From Mesostigma viride (Eukaryota; Streptophyta; Mesostigmatophyceae; Mesostigmatales; Mesostigmataceae), in the NCBI GenBank assembly GCA_009746045.1, contig RPFO01000016.1, positions 74,501 through 138,500 of the forward strand: DNA of 64,000 nucleotides. Reading direction: 5' to 3'. The position numbers were made by a program, and so were the translations under genes. Below are positions 1 to 28,304 of the stretch, piece by piece. The notes beneath the pieces were generated by a model. That model searched no databases. It had not been told where the DNA came from and saw nothing but the letters and a program-made list of their open reading frames with translations. The first letter of the stretch is position 1, and each line of letters opens with the position of its first letter.

Positions 1-18834
<18,834 letters not shown>

Positions 18835-19112
18835 GCGGGCGCGCTCACACGTGGTGTGGGAGGATGGCCGTCGTAAGAGTAACCGCGACGCTATGCCAAA
18901 GGGCGTGTCTGGCCCCAGCCGTGAGCGCTCTCTGGCCGGTACTTTTGCCGGTCGCCTTGGAGCGAGGACGGGCTTGTGTGCGTGCTTGTTCCTTGGAGCA
19001 TGGACTGGCCAGTGCCCACGCTTGTTCCTTTGAGTGAGGACCACGCTCACTCAAAGGAATGAGTGAGCCTCGGGAGTGCAGTCGGGAGGGCTGGAGTAAG
19101 TTTTGCAATAAA
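18835..19112 (+). terminator. Probable PRP8 3' UTR with stem-loop and AATAAA
   Basis: Downstream of the PRP8 stop there is a perfect 14-bp inverted repeat (19025-19038 with 19046-19059, 7-nt loop) and then AATAAA at 19107-19112, a plausible cleavage and polyadenylation signal. The region also repeats CTTGTTCCTT(T/G)GAG three times. No transcript evidence is available, so the end of the mRNA is inferred. Confidence 0.45.
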
Positions 19113-19628
19113 ATAAGGCTCCACCATTGGGCTTGGCGGGATGCTTTTGGACTGGCATGCAACGCGCTTATCGTGTTGCTACTGGTTGAGGAATGGGTTT
19201 CATCTCCGCTCGTGGCCTGGTATTGGCGCACGGCGTAGAATGTGAGACAATATAATTCCTGGCTATTTTGGGCAAGAATGCGGGAGCTGATATAGCGCAT
19301 CGTGGGACATGGGCTGACACACGGGCGGATCATAGAGATTAGAGCCTCTTTCTGGGCATTTAGTGGACATTGTTTGGCTGGGGCTCGCGAGACGTCGAAG
19401 GTTCGGAAGTTGATTGGACATGGAGTGCCTGGAAAGTTTTAGGATTGGCATGGTGCCATGTACTCATTATTTCATGCGATATAACAATTTAACTTGTTTC
19501 ATTAATGGCATGCATGGTTGTACGTGTACAAGCCGCACACAGAATGTCGATATTTTAGTTTAACATGCAAATGCAGAAATAACACCACTATGCATATCCT
19601 TGAGCTGGATCAGTCGGCCGGCCTTGGT
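19113..19628. other. Intergenic, nothing recognised
   Basis: No gene, repeat array or element end was recognised. The short open frames look random, and codon use is unlike PRP8. Confidence 0.6.
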
Positions 19629-19690
19629 TACTTATCTCCGTGGGGAGTTTATGTAACACATATCCCTAAGAAGGGGTATATTCTGATTCT
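19629..19690 (+). repeat. Dispersed repeat R1, copy 1
   Basis: This copy of family R1 has the core CTCCGTGGGGAG, then TATGTAACACATATCCCT and AAGAAGGGG. Other copies lie at about 21890-21957, 32668-32715 and 47237-47300. AT-rich or TTAA-rich sequence precedes the other three copies, as at a retroelement junction. Identity unknown. Confidence 0.75.
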
Positions 19691-19839
19691 GATTCTGAGG
19701 GGTATATGGTTTTTCATACATTCTGAGCTACAACCTGCAGGTGGGGGGTGGAAACTGCCACCGGTACTCTGAATGCACAAGGTGCACCGGCCTGCAACAC
19801 CATATGTAGTTCGATAGCTAAGGTCCATGTTCGCAATGA

Positions 19840-20240
19840 GGACCTGCATGTACCTCGGCATGCCATATATATCCCATGCGCGGCGCCTGCAGCTAGAAGG
19901 GCACTTAGCTCGCACCAACCAGGTAGACACATCACGTGGCCCCCCCGCGGGACTGCGCCCAGCTCAGGCTGGCCGGCACCTCCTTACGTGGGCCGGGCCC
20001 CGCAATGCTAGACGCCGCAAGGCCCGCACCTAGCCTTCATGAAAGATCTTGATCAAAGAACAGCTAGTAGAGCACATGGGGGGCCTAGGCCTCTCCGTGA
20101 TTTGGGACAAGATGATGGACGTACAAGGCCAAGTGGGCGCGCCCAGGTCATAGAGGACAACGAGCCCCCTCCCGTGGGGAAGCGCCCGCGTTCGCAAACA
20201 CGTGGGAAGCACGCTAGACAGCACCCCTAGGGTAGAGAGC
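19840..20240 (+). pseudogene. Decayed non-LTR retrotransposon RT C-terminal fragment (family L1a)
   Basis: Frames in this stretch read RRLQLEGHLARTNQVDTS, then PAQAGRHLLTWAGPRN. They match the same-family copy on the minus strand at 32796-33185 (IRQRRILAFVGHLARTSQVD, GQPGRHILTWPGPK). An R...W/F.GH..R segment after the RT domain is a hallmark of non-LTR retrotransposon ORF2 proteins. Reading frames are broken, so this is a relic. Confidence 0.72.
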
Positions 20241-20249
20241 TTAGAATAA

Positions 20250-21420
20250 TAGAGTTGGTTTGATGTTGTAGATAGATTACGCTGATGACACGACGCTCAT
20301 GGAAACCCCGGAGTCAGCCCAACTCTGGGTAGACAGCTTATCACTGGAAGCGCGGGCGGTGGGGCTAGCTTATGATCAGCAAGAAAACGGAGGTCATATG
20401 GCCATCGGCTTCCCTGCTGGGATAGCCCCACCCACCCTCCTCTTGCTGGACGGCAGCCCCGTCCCCCCGGCGACTCGCTTCGAGTTCCTTGGCAGCTGGC
20501 TTCCCTCCACGGCCGACGACATCAACACCCGCATATTGGCCATGCAGGCCTGGGCGGCCCTCCGCCGCCTCGACAGGTTCTGGACCTGCCGGCTACCTGA
20601 GTGAGCGACGCAAGCGCATTAATTCTGTTCAAGGCCGTTGTCCTCAGCATCCTCCTTTACAGCTGCGAGGCGTGGACCCTGGACCCGAGGCGCTGAGCCA
20701 GCAGCTTGGCGGCACCGTCACTAGAATGCTCCATCATATCCTCGGCGTCCGCTACCAAGAACGCGCCGCACCCGGGCCGAGCTCTACTGCGAGCTCCCTC
20801 TTGTCACCCATACCATCCGACACCGCCGCCTCCTCTTTGCCGGCCATCTTGCCCGCACAGACCAGGTGAATACCGATGTGGGCCCTGCCGGGGGGCTTAA
20901 GATGGGCCAACCAGGTAGACACCTCCTCCTATGGCAGGGTCCCCTTGTACCATCGCAACCCACTGGCAAACTTGCGCGCGCCCGGCACCGGCGCGGCGCG
21001 ACCCGGACCTATGTGACACAACTGCTTGAAGATGCAGGGCTTCTGGGACTATCGGTACTCCGCGCCCGCATGATTGACAAGTGAGAAATGGGCTGCCATC
21101 TGCGATAAGCACCTTCCTGAGGGGTATGCTCCTGTTTTCTCCCCGCACGGGCACCGCGGCCCGTTGCATGCTAGCCAGGGTAGAAGTCCCCAGGTGGAGG
21201 TTATTGGCCCTGAGGATATAGCCGCTACACTACCGCCTCGTCTGCCATTATACAGTAGCGGACTGCTCGGATGAGGATTACATCCCCATCTAGTGCTAAA
21301 TGGTTGGGGAATGATGCAGACGATATTTGTTTAAACTTTTGTGTAATTATTTTTTCTAATGAGATTAGCATAGTACTCCGTGGCATGCCTTTGCGCATGA
21401 CACGCAAGTACTTACTTACA
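20250..21420 (+). pseudogene. Decayed non-LTR retrotransposon: RT catalytic motif to 3' tail (family L1a)
   Basis: At 20275-20300 the frame reads DYADDTTLM, the YxDD catalytic motif of reverse transcriptases. It is followed by RFEFLGSWLP, a frameshifted thumb region (VVLSILLYSCEAWTLDP), and TIRHRRLLFAGHLARTDQVN near 20815-20875. The reading then continues through GQPGRHLLLWQGP and TYVTQLLEDAGLLGLSVLRA to about 21085. The 3' part (about 21195-21420) runs through CTACCGCCTCGTCTGCCATT, GATGAGGATTACATCC and GGCATGCCTTTGCGCATGAC, and ends in a TTAC-type tail. Several frameshifts and stops show it is dead. The same 3' end recurs at least six more times in the window. Confidence 0.8.
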
Positions 21421-21463
21421 ATTACTTGTAGATAGATAAGACCGGTAGGATTGCATGTATGTC

Positions 21464-21692
21464 CCCATCCATCCATCCATCCATCCATCCATCCATCCAT
21501 CCATCCATCCATCCATCCATCCATCCATCCATCCATCCATCCATCCATCCATCCATCCATCCATCCATCCATCCATCCATCCATCCATCCATCCATCCAT
21601 CCATCCATCCATCCATCCATCCATCCATCCATCCATCCATCCATCCATCCATGCCTGATCCATCCATCTATCCATCCATCCATCCATTGGGG
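21464..21692 (+). repeat. (CATC)n microsatellite
   Basis: About 47 uninterrupted CCAT/CATC units up to 21653, then slightly interrupted to 21692. It lies directly 3' of the retrotransposon tail. The long open frames it creates (HPSI on plus, MDGW on minus) are by-products of the repeat. Confidence 0.97.
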
Positions 21693-21960
21693 TTAATGCT
21701 CCGTAACTCCCCAACGGGAGCACGAGTCTAATTAATATGAATTGACTAATAATAGCTAAGGTACCATGGACATGGGGTGGCCGAAGATGACTATGGCTAA
21801 TGAGCACGTACTGGCTTGGGCATTGCATGGAATCTCAGCAGAGAGTGGCTCTCTGCATGGGCAAAGCATTAAAATTTAAAAAAAATAAAATAGGAACATA
21901 TCTCCGTCGGGAGTGCATGTAGCACATACATATCCCTGCTGAGAAGGGGCATATGGCTTT
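21693..21960 (+). repeat. Dispersed repeat R2 partial copy followed by R1 copy 2
   Basis: CTCCGTAACTCCCCAACGGG then AGCACGAGTCTA (about 21700) matches the outer part of R2 seen at 22716-22920 (minus) and 30490-30730 (plus). CAGCAGAGAGTGGCTCTCTG (about 21836) matches 30903-30924. From about 21893 the R1 core (CTCCGTCGGGAGTGCATGTA) follows an A-rich stretch. Confidence 0.7.
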
Positions 21961-22660
21961 TCCATCACCGCCCACAGCCCCACACCGAGGCCTGGCCACA
22001 CAGGTCCCAAAGACTGAGCGGAGTGCTCAGACGACCACCATCGCATCCTGGGCAGCCACCCCGGCAGGATGCTGGCGACCTCCCTCCGCTCTCCTATGCG
22101 GACCTGCTGCGGACAGCGCCCGCCTTGAAACCACTGACACCATCGCTACGAAACTCCAGTCCTGATCTTCATGATCAAGACCTTCGCCAGGCACAACAAC
22201 GGGAGGCCACCAACCGCGCTCGCCGCGACTGCTGGGTGGTGCTGCGTCACTAGCTTCCCCCAGCAGCCAGGTGAGACGTCAACCACCCAACAATGCTGAC
22301 GAGCTCAAGAACCAGCTCCTTACCCTCATGGGCCTGGTTACTAGGTGAGGTAGAACTGCGTGGGTGCCACCGCCTTCCCCACTCACTCGACGGGACAAGG
22401 CGGCTCCGGGCCCACCAGTCCTGCTCACCTTAATCCCCTCCCCTAGTATCTAGAGGTTGTGCACACGACCTCACCTCAGTGGACGCTGGACGATGACCTG
22501 ACCCCCGCTCAGCAGCAGCAGCGACGCCACCTGTGGCCGGAATACCTCCGCCACACTATAGCAGGACCCGGCCCCAGAAGCCCAAGGTTCCACTGGAGGG
22601 GCGGGGACCTGATGATCAACCACAAGATGTGGACGCCCCGGCCCTGCGGGCTAGAATAGC
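21950..22660 (+). pseudogene. Degenerate open frames, possibly retrotransposon ORF1
   Basis: Several overlapping frames with stops: 22023-22253 reads SYADLLRTAPALKPLTPSL then QAQQREATNRARRDCWVVL, and 22459-22659 reads DDLTPAQQQQRRHLWPEYLR. Proline-, arginine- and glutamine-rich composition and the repeat-rich context fit an ORF1/gag-like relic, but no diagnostic motif such as a zinc knuckle is visible. Function not recognised. Confidence 0.35.
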
Positions 22661-22922
22661 CCTAGCTTGTATTCTTTGGTAGTCACTGCCGCCATGAATT
22701 AATTAATTAATTAAACACGTGCTCCCGGCCGTTGGGGAGTCACGGAGCACCAAAGTGCTTTTAATCCCTGTGTGTGCACAACAGGAGAAAGGGCAGAGAC
22801 CCCCATTTTCCTACATGCCAAAGGCATGCCACAGCTGCACTCGGACACGCTAAACGATCCGGCAATCTGTGGGTGCAATAAGACCCATGTGAGCATGGCA
22901 TAACAAGGAGCGTGGGCAAGTA

Positions 22923-23390
22923 TAATCTGATCATAGCCAGGACGTAGCTTGGCTGTACAAGGACTAAGCTAAGGCTATGGCTAGCTGGTTGTGTACTGTG
23001 CGTTATAGCGGTGCACGTGACTATAGGTATGTTGGCACAGCTAGGCAAACATTCTAAGCATGGCTGCCATAGCGGGAGTGAATACCAATGGATACAAGCT
23101 AGGGCTATTATGCAAGCTATTCTACTAGCCCGCTGGGGGCGTCCACATCTTGTGGTAATTGGTCATCAGGTCCCCGCCCCTCCAGTACACCTTGCCGGCT
23201 TCTGGCCGCCATGGCAGCCATGGCAGCCATGACTAGAATGTTTGCCTAGCTGTGCCACCATATACATACAGGTCAGAGTATACACACAGGTCTAGTCACG
23301 TGCACCGCTAACACACGGTCCACAACCAGCCATAGCCTTATAGCTTAGCCCTAGGTACAGCCATGCTACGTCCTGGCTACGCTCAGATTA
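22923..23390. mobile_element. Foldback/MITE-like insert with long inverted repeats
   Basis: Starts TAATCTGATCATAGCCAGGA and ends with its diverged inverse (TCCTGGCTACGCTCAGATTA). The inverted similarity continues deep inside (GGCACAGCTAGGCAAACATT near 23032 against AATGTTTGCCTAGCTGTGCC near 23238). The unoccupied version of the site is present in the right arm near 30496, giving GGGCAAGTA next to CCCTAAGC with one base different. The flanks suggest a TA target duplication. There is no coding capacity. Confidence 0.75.
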
Positions 23391-23508
23391 CCCTAAGCTC
23401 GTCTGGATTTGTACTAGAACACGCAATTTGTAGTTCATTTTGAAAAGTTGTATTTTATTGAATTTAAAGTTTCCACTTAAGTCTCTGAGGAAGGGGAAGT
23501 TCATAGGA

Positions 23509-23703
23509 CCCGTGACACCGTGACATCGTGACACCGTGACACCGTGACACCTCAAAATGCATATAAACACACATCTTTGCAGGTATGCAGTGATTATTAA
23601 TGGGGATGATGTATTCAATGGGTCATTGCAAGTTTTACCTATGCTTCTGACACCGTGACACCGTGACACCGTGACACCGTGACACCGTGACACCGTGACA
23701 CCG
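23509..23703 (-). repeat. TGTCACGG 8-mer arrays (reverse orientation)
   Basis: Two tracts of the CCGTGACA 8-mer: 23509-23552 and 23648-23703 (about seven perfect units). They are the reverse complement of the plus-strand arrays at 29636-30379. Confidence 0.93.
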
Positions 23704-23984
23704 CAAATACCACGTATACACCTTCATAATAATCCTAGTAGAGACATTCATTTCTCCATACATCTCGGTCATCTCACCATATATCGTCTCATGTTGATGT
23801 ATTCTTGTTGTGCGTGTAGGTACCTTGCCGGGTCATGACAAGTTCAGCCATTCCTCGTTTATGCGGTCCAACGTCGCTTCAATAGGGCATGTGATTAATA
23901 TCTGGTAACAACTTATATATGTTGGCACGCCATGCGTCCAGGAATAGCTGTCTCACTTAATATGCATGCAAGCAACCATCAAAA

Positions 23985-24362
23985 TCACTTTGTCATGAAA
24001 TCACTTGCCGGGATTTCAGTTTCTCCCTGGCCGGCCTGAAAAAGCTGGTTCTTTATAAACTCTTTCCGATCCGCAGGCTTCTTAGACCACATGTCGGTCC
24101 TCATCGTCCTGAGCTCCTCGAAATGCACGCTTCTCAAACAATGGCGGCCACAACCACAGTCCCAGTCCCTGCAAAGTGCCGCAGCCAAGGACGAATCCTG
24201 GGTGCATTTCGCCAACACGGCGGCTGCAGATAACCGGACCCCGCGCCTCGCCATCATATTGAACACGACGACGCCCAGGAGTAATAGCAAGAAGAACATT
24301 CCCAAAACCTGCCAACCCAGCGCCCCCGCACTGGGCTCCATGAAAACGCCGGGTCTCGCCAT
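23985..24362 (-). CDS. Hypothetical membrane protein with cysteine cluster, 125 aa
   Basis: Reading from ATG at 24362 (MARPGVFMEPSAG) to a stop at 23985 gives 125 residues. A hydrophobic segment (GMFFLLLLLGVVVFNMM) lies near residues 22-38. The C-terminal half holds a CxCxxxC cluster (DWDCGCGRHCLRS) and a charged stretch (TDMWSKKPADRKEFIKNQL). Such C-x-C clusters occur in accessory regions of some eukaryotic transposon proteins, but I do not recognise the family. It sits between the two inverted arms and may be a first exon or a fragment of an element gene. A 10-bp stem hairpin (GCAGACCGGG, about 24483-24514) lies upstream. Confidence 0.35.
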   Translation of the reverse strand: MARPGVFMEPSAGALGWQVLGMFFLLLLLGVVVFNMMARRGVRLSAAAVLAKCTQDSSLAAALCRDWDCGCGRHCLRSVHFEELRTMRTDMWSKKPADRKEFIKNQLFQAGQGETEIPASDFMTK

Positions 24363-24605
24363 GGCTATGTCAACTGGGCAATGTTGCAAACATCATTTGT
24401 CCCCCCCCCTCCCCATCTATTTCTACGTTGGCAGATGGCAAACGTAGATCCCCACGCCATGTGTGGGGGGGAATAAAACATGGCAGACCGGGATGTCACG
24501 CCAGCCCGGTCTGCCCGAGTTGTTTAGCCCATGTTACCTCATTTGGCAGCGATCACCATCGCTGCCGCTCTCGTGAATTCGGGGTGAAAGCGCACGGTGT
24601 CACGG

Positions 24606-24890
24606 TGTCTCAACATGTTTGTAGTTGGTTTGTAGTTGGTGTCTCGGTGTCTCAGAAACTCGTGGTCCGCATTGAGTGGGTGTCACGGTGTCACGACATC
24701 TGATTGGCCCGGTTCAGATTCGTTTTTTTTTTAATTTTTTTTTAATTCGTTTTTTTTTTTTTTTAATTTGGGGCGAATCTGAACCGGGCCAATCAGATGT
24801 CGTGACACCGTGACACCCACTCAATGCGGACCACGAGTTTCTGAGACACCGAGACACCAACTACAAACCAACTACAAACATGTTGAGACA
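24606..24890. mobile_element. Perfect 117-bp foldback with T-rich spacer
   Basis: Arms 24606-24722 and 24774-24890 are exact reverse complements over 117 bp, separated by 51 nt of mostly T. The arms carry the TGTCACGG motif (GGTGTCACGGTGTCACGACA), and both outer flanks also contain GGTGTCAC. There is no open reading frame. The lack of any mismatch implies recent origin or ongoing conversion. It could be a foldback element or a hairpin-RNA locus. Confidence 0.93.
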
Positions 24891-25847
24891 TGGGTGTCAC
24901 AACCGATGTCACAAGGTGTGCAGCAGGTATTTCCTTTCAATCCCCGAGGAAATTATCAACCATTCATCGGCCATTCTGGTCAGGATAGCTAAGAATGGCT
25001 AGCGAATAAAAAGGCAGTATCGAGGCTGGAAATTTTAGTGTATGCTCCTAGGGTCATATATTACTTGCCGTTATTTTTTTTCGCCACAAATTCTGCGGAG
25101 TCCTTCCATTTTGGCGTCATTCACAGGTGGGTGCCTGTTTTGTCGCCGATTTTCTCTCGACCCCACCTACCTGCAGCAAAAAATTTTCCCGATGAAAGTC
25201 GCCCTAACATCTGGTTTTTGACACTAACCGACGCAGTTTTTAGTTTTTAAGGCCTTGACCGAAGCACTTTTTTCATTACCGGCTCAGTTTGCTTTAACCG
25301 AGCTGGCGCGATTTTTAATCCAATTTCTAGGCTGGGCCAGGCGTCGCAGACCCGTAATCCGTTTTTAAGTGCTTTTGTGCCCGATATCGTGTCTTTTGCA
25401 GGCGTTCTTGGCATCAAAGACGCCGTGGCGTCAGGGGCTAAAACGGACCTCCGCACGTTCGTTAACTGCGGCGAGCATGTCAATGCCGCCAGCAATTTTT
25501 GCTGCCGCGTCTGTGAAACGATTGCGATGCAAGACCGTTGTCGACGTGACGGAGTGGTATGTGCACATTCAGGTGCGAATTTCTTCGCTGTTGAAACCCC
25601 GGCCGGTAGCAGACAAGTATTTCACCGTATCCCCTTTCCCCGAGTCTCTCTTTTCCGTCATGTTTTCATCTTACGGAAAGCGCGTATAAAGCATCAGTGA
25701 GCGACAGTATGATGGCGAGCCGTTTGCTCGCATCAGGGCTGTGCGGCTTATTCTAGAGAGAAGCGACATCAAGCAGATTTTGCAGCCGGATGTGAGGGAG
25801 GGGCCCTGCTGGGGTGGGAATAAACTGCTGTGAGTGACCGATCCACT
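24891..25847. other. Unassigned region with overlapping open frames
   Basis: Plus-strand frames 25369-25689 (106 aa) and 25377-25700 (107 aa) overlap in different phases, and a minus frame covers 25247-25495. The 25377 frame reads GIKDAVASGAKTDLRTFVNC and contains several cysteines. None resembles a family I know. This may be exon pieces of an unidentified gene or chance. Confidence 0.25.
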
Positions 25848-25848
25848 C

Positions 25849-26814
25849 CCTTCCTCCCTCCCTCCCTCCCTCCCTCCCTCCCTCCCTCCCTCCTCCCTCC
25901 CTCCCTCCTCCCTCCCTCCCTCCCTCCCTCCCTCCCTCCCTCCCTCCCTCCCTCCCTCCCTCCCTCCCTCCCTCCCTCCCTCCCTCCCTCCCTCCCTCCT
26001 CCCTCCCTCCCTCCCTCCTCCCTCCCTCCCTCCCTCCTCCCTCCCTCCCCTCCCTCCCTCCCTCCCTCCCTCCCTCCCTCCCTTCTTCCCTCCCTCCCTC
26101 CCTCCCTCCCTCCCTCCCTCCCTCCCTCCCTCCCTCCCTCCTCCCTCCCTCCCTCCCTCCCTCCCTCCCTCCCTCCTCCCTCCCTCCCTCCCTCCCTCCC
26201 TCCCTCCCTCCCTCCCTCCCTCCCTCCCTCCCTCCCTCCCTCCCTCCCTCCCTCCCTCCCTCCCTCCCTCCCTCCCTCCCTCCCTCCCTCCCTCCCTCCC
26301 TCCCTCCCTCCCTTCCTCCCTCGTGAACTCACTCGTGGACTCACTCACTCGTGGACTCACTCCCTCACCCACCCACCCACCCACCCACCCACCCACCCAC
26401 CCACCCACCCACCCACCCACCCACCCACCCACCCACCCACCCACCCACCCACCCACCCACCCACCCACCCACCCACCCACCCACCCACCCACCCACCACC
26501 ACCCACCCAACCACCCACCCACCCACCCACCCACCCACCCACCCACCCACCCACCCACCCACCCACCCACCCACCCTCCCTCCCACCCACCCACCACCCA
26601 CCCACCCACCCACCCACCCACCCACCCACCCACCCACCCACCCACCCACCCACCCACCCACCCACCACCCACCCACCCACCCACCCACCCACCACCCACC
26701 CACCCACCCACCCACCCACCCACCCACCCACCCACCCACCCACCCCACCCACCCACCCACCCACCCACCCACCCACCCACCCACCACCCACCCACCCACC
26801 CACCCACCCACTCA

Positions 26815-26858
<44 letters not shown>

Positions 26859-26955
26859 CTCACGCACGCACGCACTCACTCACTCACTCACTCACTCACT
26901 CACTCACTCACTCACTCACTCACTCACTCACTCACTCACTCACTCACTCACTCAC
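25849..26955 (+). repeat. Compound tetranucleotide block: CCTC, CCCA, CGCA, CTCA
   Basis: Four successive microsatellites: (CCTC)n 25849-26324, (CCCA)n 26366-26812, (CGCA)n 26814-26870 and (CTCA)n 26871-26955. A short GTG(A/G)ACTCACTC linker lies at 26325-26365. Occasional slips (CCTCC, CCACCA) shift the phase. The 400-residue frames it creates on both strands are artefacts of a stop-free repeat. Confidence 0.97.
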
Positions 26956-27426
26956 TTAGTAACTTGCACATGCACCACATGCGCAAGGAGGACACCAAGA
27001 GCTTCACCAACCACCGTCGAAAGCTTGGCTGTGATGCCAAGGGCAAGGGTGTGGGGGTGTCCATGTTGACACAGTGCATGAAGGCTGACAAGGTCAGGCA
27101 GAGATTGTGCAGGGAGGTGCCACTACCTCCTAGCTAGCGATACCGAGATGAGGGCGCGCAAACGCATCAGCGCCATGCCGCGTGTTGAGTAATTTGCAAC
27201 TACATTACTTGGCATGCTGTGGGTGCACGTGTAAAATGACCTTTCTAGCCATGCATGCGACAGCTGCCAATATTATGTTCAGCAAGCTCCTCCCTATAAT
27301 AGAAATTGCGTGAGCATCCACATGGCCACATGTGCATATTGTCAGCTGTGTCTATATCAATGAACTTTTATGTATGTCTCCTGGACGGGTTGTCTTACAT
27401 CACTCGTGAATGGTTTCCATGTTTTA
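26956..27426. other. Unassigned; short coding-like stretch after the microsatellite block
   Basis: The frame leaving the CTCA array reads MRKEDTKSFTNHRRKLGCDA and goes on to stop at 27137. It is basic and not repeat-like but too short to identify. 27138-27426 shows nothing recognisable. Confidence 0.3.
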
Positions 27427-28080
27427 GTGAGTCATCTTATTTGAGTTGACCAGATTGTCTCCTTGATATTCCACACTGGCAGTTTCGCATCCATGGGTAA
27501 GAATTTGTAATGGAAACTGGCAGGTATGGCATTGATAGCTCTACCAAATAGAACATGATCGGCCTGAATTTTTGTGGAATGTCTAAAATCATGATGGCTA
27601 AGATGCATGCAAGTTTCCAGCCTCAACAGAGCACATCTTGTACGGAAACTGCACTGAAATGTGATGAAAAATACGAAAAACGTGCATTTTTGGTAACATT
27701 TGTGAGCAAACTGACATCAAATACCCTCTGATGGTTCTGAATTTTTGTGGAATGTCTAAAATAATGATGGCAAAGATGCATGCAAGTTTCCAGCCTGAAC
27801 TGAGCACATCTTGTATGGAAACTGCCATGGAATGTGATGAAAAATACGAAAAACGTGCATTTTTGGTAACATTTGTGAGCAAACTGACATCAAATACCCT
27901 ATGATGGACCTGAATTTTTGTGGGATGTCTAGAATAATGATGTTTAAGATGCCTACAAGTTTCCAGCCTCAACCGAGCACAGCTTGTATGGAAACTGCAA
28001 TGAAATGTGATGAAAAATACAAAAAACGCACATTTTTGCTAGCATTTGGTGGCATTTTGTTACCAAATGCGGTTGGATGA
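27427..28080. repeat. 174-bp tandem repeat, about 3.7 copies
   Basis: Landmark GATGCATGCAAGTTTCCAGC recurs at about 27602 and 27776 and, diverged, at 27950. GTGATGAAAAATACGAAAAA and CTGAATTTTTGTGGAATGTC keep the same 174-bp step. The first copy is partial and more diverged. AT-rich; no gene. Confidence 0.9.
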
Positions 28081-28304
28081 CCATCAGATCTTGTGTACAG
28101 TCATTAGTCATGAGTATCAACTTACTTGCAAACAGCCAGGTCAAGAACTCTTTATTTGCATATTAGAATGTATTTGTTTATATTAAAATCTGGAAAACTG
28201 CTAAAAATAGAAATGCCAAAAATAGGTCAGCTGAGGTCCGGTAAGTCCGGAAAGTTGCAATCCTTCTACTGGTGTCCTGAACATGCTACCTACCAAGATC
28301 TAGC
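28081..28304. other. Unassigned AT-rich spacer
   Basis: Between the 174-bp repeat and the open frame at 28305 no repeat or motif was recognised. Confidence 0.5.

Larger units (their letters stand above)
22716..23704 (-). repeat. Left inverted arm (R2 plus 8-mer arrays), mirrored at 29636-30730
   Basis: Sequence from 22716 inward (CGTGCTCCCGGCCGTTGGGG, GAGAAAGGGCAGAGACCCCC, GGTGCAATAAGACCCATG, GGGCAAGTA, then CCCTAAGCTCGTCTGGATTT and the CCGTGACA arrays) is the inverted counterpart of 30730 back to about 29636. The left arm holds an extra 468-bp insert (22923-23390) absent from the right arm. The paired arms could be terminal inverted repeats of a larger element, but exact ends were not established. 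Confidence 0.7.

Noticed and set aside
21412-21828. MDGW and HPSI repeat frames
   Set aside because: Direct translation of the CATC microsatellite.
25671-27137. Long proline/serine/threonine/histidine or glycine/tryptophan/valine frames on both strands
   Set aside because: Translations of tetranucleotide microsatellites; no independent coding sign.
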